From positions 31,031-95,030 of the forward strand of contig CAXAMN010026472.1 of the NCBI GenBank assembly GCA_963970005.1: a stretch of 64,000 bases of DNA, written 5' to 3'. The position numbers were made by a program, and so were the translations under genes. The notes below the pieces were generated by a model. It was not told where the DNA came from and searched no databases. It saw only the letters and a program-made list of their open reading frames with translations. Shown in pieces: positions 57,301-64,000 of this stretch. Positions within the stretch are counted from its first letter, which is position 1; every line of letters starts with the position of its first letter. This stretch comes from Durusdinium trenchii. Its lineage: Eukaryota; Sar; Dinophyceae; Suessiales; Symbiodiniaceae.

Positions 57301-60300
57301 TCAACAGCTGCGGGGAGGTCTCCTCCCTCCAACTCTTTCGCCAGAAGACCGGCGAGTCGAGGGGGATGGGCGTGGTCTCCTTCCTGGACCCGGACTCGGT
57401 GACTCGGTGCAGGATGGCCCCCCGAAGGTCGCGATCTCGGACGCTACGAACGGGGCGCTCCTGGCATTACTGTAGGAAGTAGGAACAAGAAGCTACTAGA
57501 AACAAAAGGCAATCACTACGAACGGAGCAAGAGGAACACAGTATATATTTAGCTTGCCTTTAGCCTGCGGGTTCAATGAGGACACGGGTGGGACTTGGGC
57601 CCTTGAGTTGAGTCTTTACGGTTGAGCAACAGACCATTGGTGTACCACCTGTTGCACGGAGAGGTGGCATGATAAACTCGAGCTCCCTGAAGCGGCCCTC
57701 AGGAAACCTTGGGGACAGCACTTTTCAATTCATCCTATTTTCAGAGGGGCTGACTCGCTTGATACAGGAGCGCCAACGAAGGACTTGTTCAATTCATGAG
57801 ACTCCCGATGATTTCAACTTGATCCCATTCGCTGAGGTGCAACGTGCCGTCCAAACGTTGAGAGACCATGAGGTGGGTGACCGCAAAATGTGGGTCTCCA
57901 CGCACGCTCGTGTTGTTGCGGATCGTGGGGCTGTCCAGCCAGTGAGCAGTGCAAAGGTCTTCTTCAGTAATGTACCCTTCGATGTGGGAGAGGATCAGCT
58001 GAGAGCTCTGTTTGAAGAGGTCGGAATCGTCCAAGAATTAACGATTTTCTTGAAGCCCGATGGTCAGTCCAGAGGCATGGGACACTGTACCTTCCAGAAC
58101 CCCGTCATGGCCGCGAATGCCATCCGCGGGCTGCGGGACCGTGACGTGGGGGGGCGCCCCATTTGGATTGCGGAGGATGTGAAGAGTCCAGGGCCACAAG
58201 CCACAGCGCCACAGGCACTGCCCGTGCAACACTTCGCCCCAGTGCAAATGGTCCCGGTGGCTCCAATGGGACGGATCCCGCGCTTTGAAACTGTAGCGAT
58301 GGCTCCGTTGGCCCCCTCGGTCCCCACCTCCGCGCGGATCTTTTTTAGCAACGTGCCCTTCGATGTCTTCGAGAAGCAGCTGGAACAGCTCTTCCGGAGC
58401 ATTGGGCCTATCACAGAGTTACATCTCATGAAGTCAGCCGATGGACGGTCCCGTGGGATGGGCCATGTCACCTATCCAACGCCCGAGTTGGCGGCTTTGG
58501 CGATCCATCACCTCATGGACCGCGACGTGGGAGGTCGCCCTATCCTCGTGAAGGAGGACCGTTCCACCATGCAGACAGCGCCCATGAGCGCACCTCTGCC
58601 GATGCGGGCAGCGATGCCACGTGCACCGAAAGGCCCACCCTCAAATGAGATGTTGGCAACATCCAGCAAGATCTTCTTCAGCAATGTACCCTACACTGTG
58701 GGCGAGGAAGAGCTTCTGAGCTTGTTCCGGCAGGTGGGCGGCGTGCTGGAGTTGAACCTCTTCCGGACGGATGAGGGACGCTCGAGGCGCAAGGGAGCTT
58801 GTCGGTGTTAGGTTTCAGCACATCATTTCAATGCTTATTTAATTAGTATATGTCAGAAACCTCCTCGTCCTCCCACAAAGAAACAGAACAGACTTATGAT
58901 GACTTCTGAACCTTGATAAACAAGAGTGCCAGCCCCAATCCCAGTCCAGAGCTTTGGTCTCCCTGTCAGGGGTATGGGTCATTGCTTATTTCAGACGCCT
59001 CAAGAGGCACAGACCGCGATCCAAGAGCTCCGGGATGTGAACGTGGGTGGTCGCCCCATCTGGGTCTCGGAGGACAGCCGCGGAAAGGCGCCGAACTCGG
59101 CGGGAAGGACCTCGCGCCCGCGGCCGTATTAGCCGCCCGAAAAACAGGGCGCGGAGCAAGCAGTGGGTGCCAGTGTGCCTTTAACCAAGGCTTTTGAAGG
59201 GGTTTTAAGTCTATGGGGACGGCCGTTCATGAGGCATGGCCCAATGGCGGAACTCTTTTAAGTTTCCCAAACCTCGATCCGTGATCGTATGATTTTGGTC
59301 GTGCTCGAAATGTTCTTTTCCAGTGGCACAGCCTCCTCCAACAACGTGGGCAAGAAGGTACAGGTCCAGGGCGCAATGTCAGCTCACCTGGTTTCAACTT
59401 TCAACACTAGAGTCACTAGAGGGCACATGGACACCGAGGATATGGTAAGGTGGAATTGGCCAAGGGCCAAGTGGAATCCAATCACATTCAATTGCCCTCC
59501 GCGACCAGGTTTCACACCCCTCAAGCTACAGTCATAGTCAAGGTGTCAATCTTTGACTGCTGTCGTTGGCCGATTTCAGCATTTGTGAACAGAGATGCCA
59601 GAATACTAGGTAGTTTTCCAACACCTCTACTTGAGACAGTTGTGGCTGCTCTTGGGCTGAGCCCAGAGATGACAGGTATGACAGGTATGTCATCAGGTGT
59701 CACAAAGTGTTGAATGATTTCACTGGAAAGCTCCGTCAGTGTCACAAAGTGTTACATGCTTCGAAACGCCCGTTGGCCTTGTTTCTTTATTCTTCGGACA
59801 TCGCTGTATCCTTCGAATGGCACCGTGTAACTCGGACCGCCCATGTCGGCCAGATCCTGCCGGTGGTACCGCAGCTGATTATGCCCATCAAGCCCGGGGT
59901 CCTGAGGGGTGTTGGATCCCATGGGTGATCCCATGGGCTGGATTGGTAGAGCTGCAACAAACTCCAGAGATTATGCTAAATCAGTGTTTCTTGGAACACG
60001 TTTTTGGGAAAAGAGTCTCTTTTCGAACTCCTCTGCAGTCTTACAGCAAATTTTGCTGTGCTCTCTGCTGAATCCGTTGGATGATGCTGCATGAGCACAT
60101 GCCATAGCGTGCCATGACATAGCCCGAACGAGACCGAGGACTGCGCTGAACACCAGAGACGCGGAGGTCATCAATACCACGCTGAAGGTCTTACAGGTGG
60201 ATCAACTGGGAGAAGCCGGACACACGCTCAAAAGACCAGCAACGCCCCACGAACTCATCGTTTCTGTGATCGGGTGTGATGCTATCAAATGCTATCAACA

Positions 60301-63117
60301 TGAGTCCAGTACGCCACACGACAAGGTGACAAGGATTCAGACATTTGTTTCGGGGAAACCGGCATATTGGATCATTTGGGCAGTTGGATTGACCCTGACG
60401 TCTTTTGTGGTGACCAATTCAGTCCTTTTGTTTTGTTTGTCAGGAGTTCAAGGAGTTATGAAGTCAGGGTGGCGGCAAGGGTGTCAAGGTCGCATTGTGC
60501 AAATACTTGTGAAGCACGGTGCCCAGGTAAGGATAATTGGATAATGTTGTGAACATAATGTCAAACATGATATCCAAAGTCAAGGAGAATGTCCACAATG
60601 TTCCTCCAGCAACACACCACATTTTCTTGACTCTTAAGCCTCCGCTGAACTTTCCTGACTTTGGCAGGCGCTAGTTCTTTCAGGGGAGATGATCGGTGAG
60701 GCCCTAGTGCCGTGCGCCATTTGCAGCTTGCGCCATCTGCAGCTTTCGTTATCTTGGGTGGCAAAAAGTTACAGGGTGATGGTCTCGAAATCCTCATTGA
60801 GGAATCGTAGAAGAGGACGCAAGATCATGCTTGCAGGTCTGTAAGTAGCAGATTCCGAGTACCTTGGCTCAAAGTGTGAAGTCAGATATGCAATCGGCGA
60901 AACCAGTGACAACCAAGTCAAGCAGCAACATCTTTGGACATCTACGGGCCTCTCTAGAAAGCCATGTCAAAGCTGAAAAGGCGAGTACCTCGGCAAAGCA
61001 TACAAACGTGACAACACTAGCAAAACCGAACAAGGGATGATCCTCTTGACCAGCAAAATCCTCCAAGTTGATGTCCTTTTTGTATCTTACTGTATCTCCT
61101 GACCGGACCTCGCCATGGGTGATGAAGACTTGGACGAATATCCAAGTGCAGTAAAGCTGATCAGTAGTCCGGCATCACCGCACTTGGCTGAGTTCTCCCA
61201 GGAGGCGGCCACTGCTTCGCTCGTTGCCTTTGATGTCCAGTGGAACCCAGACTTCGAGGAAGGGAGTGACAACCCGGTGGCACTTTTACAGCTGGCTTTT
61301 CCCACATCTGGTAGTACCTATGTACTGCAGCTGCCGTTGATGGGTGCTGTTCCGGAGTCAGCTCAAAAGCTCTTTGAGAGCTCGAAGGTGCTGACGGTTG
61401 GATTTGCAACCTCCTTCGATAAGCATAAGCTTGAGATCTCCGGAGTGAAGGTTGACAAGAGTACTTTGATTGATGTTCAACCCTGGTGCGAAGCAGAGAT
61501 GGGCGAAAACTCCAGCGTGCGTCAGGGATGGCGTGTGGGCTTGAAGAGGGCAGCGCGTTGCGTACTGGATTTTGAGTTGGAGAAGACCTGTACCATGGCG
61601 TCTTCCAACTGGGAGCGACAAGAACTGACGACAGCACAGGTCGAATACGCTGCGATGGATGTTTGGGTGGCTTTAAGACTGTACCAGCAATTAGCACCAG
61701 TCTATGGTGCAGCTGTTGGGAAGCGTCAGAAGACAATGCACCCAGACGGAGAAAATAGCTCTTTTGCATGATGGGCTTCCGAGCTCGCTCAAGACACAAT
61801 TGGGCCACCATTGTCCCGAGTATGCTTTGATACAATACATTCTGTTCCCTGCTTGTAGGACGCATGTACGATATGTAGTACTGAAGCAGTTTAGAGCTTC
61901 CAGTTTATGGACAGCTTGCTGAACATCTCCGCAGGTACTACCGTCAGATCCTGCCCATTTTTAGCATTTTCAAGCAGTGCTGCTGGAGCCCGAGTGCGTG
62001 TGCCGACTTGCTGATCCACTACGTTTGTGATGTTTACGATATTTTTTTAAATGTATGTCTACAAGATCATACATACTGTGACTCGAAGCCAGCAACAGGC
62101 CGGCTTTGCGGCCTTTTGGAAATACATGATATCATGATATTTCAGTCAACTAGAGCAGCAAGCATTCATAGTTTTTTTTAGTACGCAAAAAAAGTATGAT
62201 GGAAGACCACTCTTGAAGCCGTGTAAAGCTGTACAGATTTCCGGGCCCAAGCTGTTACGCGTTCTCCATTTGGTCCGCCCAAAGGCCCCAGCACCTTCGA
62301 TCAGATCGACTATGCCCAGCGGAAGCGTCACTTGGCAGAGATGTGTGCGCTTTGGGTGTGTTCCTGTCTTTGCACCATTTCCAGTAACATAACATATTCT
62401 GGTGGAGCAAGAGTATCCGGCTGCTCAACACCGGCTGCTTTAGAGTGACAGTGCCCATGCGGCTAGTGGCCATGCGGCCATGCCTTCAACACAAGAAAGG
62501 CTTTGAGGTTTTGAGCGTTTTGAAGTGGGCTTCAGGTGTTCCAATTGAGCCCAGCCTGCCAGACATGTGTTTCGTTTAAGGGAACAACATTGGCGAGCTG
62601 ATAGATGAGACCCTCGAGATTTTTGAGATCCATGGCGGAGAGGCCTTTTATGTCAAATTTCTTGTGCAAAATCAGAATCACGGATGTATCGTTATGTATA
62701 TATATATATATATGATTATAGTCAGCCACAAAACTCAACAGCATTACAAACGTATGCCAATCTTCTCGTGCAGGACGAACCCGGACACCCCTAGGGGCAG
62801 TTTCTTGCTGTGCTGTTGGGGTGCTCCAATGGTTGCAATGAAACAGTTGCAATGAGCTGGGCCGGTTTGACGGTTTGACAGTCTCCCAAGTTCCAGAGCA
62901 CATCACGTCCCATGAAAGCAGACTGGCTTGCCAAGGCCCGCAGCAGGGAACCCAACAACCACTTGGCTCATCCTATCGCCAAAGGAGCCATGCAGAGCCT
63001 CCCAGCGCCCTGCAGGATGCTTTCATCAACATCAAGTACATGATCCCCACCTACGAGCTCGGCGACCCCAGCGACCCCATGTTGTGGTTGCGATCCGGAA
63101 CAAGATGGAAGAGGTGA
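51304..63117 (+). CDS. PACRG: PACRG, parkin co-regulated gene product homologue
   Basis: Fourteen exons: 51304-51366 (least sure), 52085-52119, 52470-52533, 52921-52950, 53287-53348, 53745-53787, 54182-54217, 59854-59891, 60139-60196, 60668-60711, 61935-61976, 62291-62325, 62581-62642 and 63016-63117. Joined they stay in one frame to a stop at 63115-63117. The product reads, in order, [112 protein letters not shown] and [18 protein letters not shown], matching PACRG block by block. PACRG with FAP20 forms the inner junction between A- and B-tubules of axonemal doublets, fitting a flagellated cell. Nine donors are GC and four are GT. About 237 residues are recovered; the extreme N-terminus is not certain. 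Two introns contain other genes. Confidence 0.88.
52980..53030 (+). repeat. TTAGGTTGGAGGCCA dispersed repeat
   Basis: 'CATCGCTATTAGGTTGGAGG' followed by 'CCATCGCTATTAATGGCGG', about two units, in the PACRG intron 52951-53286. Confidence 0.65.
54945..55012 (-). repeat. TTAGGTTGGAGGCCA dispersed repeat, reverse orientation
   Basis: Three units of ATGGCCTCCAACCTA with linkers ATTAGTAGTC and GTAGCG. It lies in the long PACRG intron just before the nested RRM gene. The GTAGCG linker again links this family with the CTAGTAG family. Confidence 0.7.
55227..59132 (+). CDS. Five-RRM RNA-binding protein, nested in PACRG intron
   Basis: Exons 55227-55248, 55764-about 55854, about 56028-56160, 56310-56439, 57271-57398, 57837-58786 and 58970-59132 give about 538 residues. 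Each of five RRMs has an RNP2-like strand ([40 protein letters not shown]) and an RNP1-like strand ([45 protein letters not shown]), with the closing block DVGGRPIWV. The first exon starts MSRRVFFS and is joined to [11 protein letters not shown] by a GC-AG intron. AG at 55217-55218, after a pyrimidine-rich stretch, could accept the spliced leader 8 bases before the ATG. The second junction needs a GA donor and is the least certain. RRM2 is split over three exons, while RRM3 and RRM4 share one exon. All lies in PACRG intron 54218-59853. Likely an mRNA-binding regulator; targets unknown. Confidence 0.82.
55415..55605 (+). repeat. CTAGTAG dispersed repeat, in RRM-gene intron 1
   Basis: About eight units with the full spacer set (GTCCTTGCTT, GATGCCAGGAGCCC, TTCTTGTCC, ACGGCCAGGAGCCC). 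It makes up more than a third of the 515 bp intron 55249-55763. Confidence 0.85.
57460..57520 (-). repeat. CTAGTAG dispersed repeat, degenerate
   Basis: 'GAACAAGAAGCTACTAGAAAC' and neighbouring remnants, in the RRM-gene intron 57399-57836. Confidence 0.55.
61115..61771 (+). CDS. WRN-like DEDDy 3'-5' exonuclease domain protein, nested in PACRG intron
   Basis: A single uninterrupted frame of 218 residues from the ATG in GCCATGG at 61115 to a stop at 61771. Exo I reads [12 protein letters not shown]: the first Asp is kept, but the Glu two residues on is Gln (codon CAG at 61238-61240). Exo II is [12 protein letters not shown], with its Asp. Exo III is [18 protein letters not shown], with Tyr and Asp in the Y-x3-D spacing. 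Between are LLQLAFP and [12 protein letters not shown], also typical. The length suits a stand-alone exonuclease domain without a helicase. It has no introns, unlike its neighbours, and lies wholly within PACRG intron 60712-61934, which suggests a retrogene. With the Glu lost it may have reduced or no metal-dependent activity. Confidence 0.8.
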   Translation: MGDEDLDEYPSAVKLISSPASPHLAEFSQEAATASLVAFDVQWNPDFEEGSDNPVALLQLAFPTSGSTYVLQLPLMGAVPESAQKLFESSKVLTVGFATSFDKHKLEISGVKVDKSTLIDVQPWCEAEMGENSSVRQGWRVGLKRAARCVLDFELEKTCTMASSNWERQELTTAQVEYAAMDVWVALRLYQQLAPVYGAAVGKRQKTMHPDGENSSFA

Positions 63118-64000
63118 AGTGATCGAAGGACTCGGCTTCCTTAAGCTTCTTTCCTTTCAGATCCTTTCAGCATGGTTTGGACTTTAGAAGGCAGAACACA
63201 AAACCTTCAACCTGGCTGCATAGCAGGTTCGAAGTGGTTGAGGTTGGAGAGGTTGGTCCTCCCGCCCCGGACCTTTGGATCCCAGTGCCGAGGTCCTGCA
63301 TGCTCGGATGAGCGCCGTGCATGCTGGATGACCGTGTATAGCCAGAGCGCGGGATGCACCTGACCATGTAACCATGGCATCAGGCTGCGGAGTCGTGAAC
63401 TTCCCTGCGAGCTAATCCAGCCAAAACACCACCTGAGGCTTCTGCATGTCAACTGGTGATGCTCAAGACATTGAAGACTTTCAGATCCGTTGGACAGATT
63501 GACTTGAAGGATATTAGAGGGATTCCCATTATATCCGCTGAGCTTGGGGCTTCAAGGCATTTTGGGGCCTGTCAGGGTTGTTCTTTTTGTGCTTTGAAAC
63601 TTAGGTAGAATTAATACGAAAGAGCGGCCCAAATAAGAGCAGTCAGTTGTTGGAGACCATCGCTATTAGGTTGGAGGCCATTGCTATTAGTGCTAATAGT
63701 TGCAAATGCTTTGATGTTTTGATATTTTAGTTTTAAAGTAGTTAGTAGTTGGAGGATCCGAGATGGCGCTTGCAACGCCAGGGAACTTCATGGAAGTCCG
63801 TCAAGTCGCGCTTTTTTTGCGCTTGGCTTTGGCTCAACTCGTTGCTGTGAGCACAATGATGACATGTATATGCAATCAGTCCTTGGGTAGTGCTTTCGTT
63901 TGTTGCATCACAGTATGTTTGTGCCGCAGGCTGAGCCACTGCAGCCGCTGTGTCACACGAATTTCTTCGGAGGGGTTGGGAGAACCAAGATGGGTGCTCA
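63118..64000. other. Downstream of PACRG, no gene resolved
   Basis: Begins as the presumed 3' untranslated region of PACRG. I see no exon that can be supported. Confidence 0.4.
63655..63705 (+). repeat. TTAGGTTGGAGGCCA dispersed repeat
   Basis: 'GACCATCGCTATTAGGTTGG' followed by 'AGGCCATTGCTATTAGTGC', about two units. Confidence 0.65.

Noticed and set aside
60456-60527. Ankyrin-like exon ([13 protein letters not shown]) with splice-like borders
   Set aside because: PACRG exons 60139-60196 and 60668-60711 join in phase without it and match the family; one ankyrin helix is not sufficient.
1-64000. tRNA, rRNA, bacterial operon or ribosome-binding signals
   Set aside because: None seen by eye; gene structure is clearly eukaryotic with spliceosomal introns.

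Overview
The window looks like nuclear DNA of a dinoflagellate, most likely a symbiodiniacean. Four things point there. A 16-base match to the 3' part of the dinoflagellate spliced leader (DinoSL) lies at 41449-41464. Genes are cut into many exons of 30-200 bases by introns that start with GC, GA or GT and end in AG. Every gene I could rebuild lies on the + strand. Coding sequence is sparse and islands of GC-rich exons sit in repeat-rich filler. Because real genes are fragmented, most long open frames here are not genes. I rebuilt genes by joining short exons in phase by eye, so exon ends may be off by a few bases.

Layout. 1-1649: repeats, no gene resolved. 1650-15896: an exostosin-family (GT47) glycosyltransferase gene. 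Its first two recognised exons lie at 1650-2017 and the rest at 9354-15896. The 7.3 kb intron between them contains a complete-looking FkbM-type methyltransferase domain gene (4595-8480) on the same strand. 17780-18849: a perfect-ended 1.07 kb palindrome with TTAA at both ends and a huge trinucleotide expansion in one arm. 19127-21376: two direct copies of a ~540 bp repeat around a 42 bp minisatellite and an ACTCAC microsatellite. 22432-22789 and 25647-26586: two short multi-exon genes of unknown function. 26587-37976: mostly unresolved, with dispersed CTAGTAG repeats, a 60 bp satellite array and some exon-like islands. 37977-38479: unknown gene. 41443-49078: a DIRS-like tyrosine-recombinase retrotransposon with gag, methyltransferase-like domain, RT, RNase H, a small membrane-protein frame and a YR, just behind a relict spliced leader.

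51304-63117 is the best reconstruction: a PACRG gene (axonemal inner-junction protein) in 14 short exons that join in phase throughout. Most of its introns are 250-720 bp. Two are much longer, 5.6 kb and 1.2 kb, and each holds another + strand gene: a five-RRM RNA-binding protein (55227-59132) and a WRN-like 3'-5' exonuclease frame (61115-61771) whose first catalytic motif reads D-V-Q instead of D-x-E. With the FkbM gene this makes three same-strand nested genes in 64 kb, the most striking signal of the window.

Three 10-N gaps are present (16257, 36018, 49097); the first is flanked by identical 47-mers and is probably an assembly overlap rather than missing sequence.
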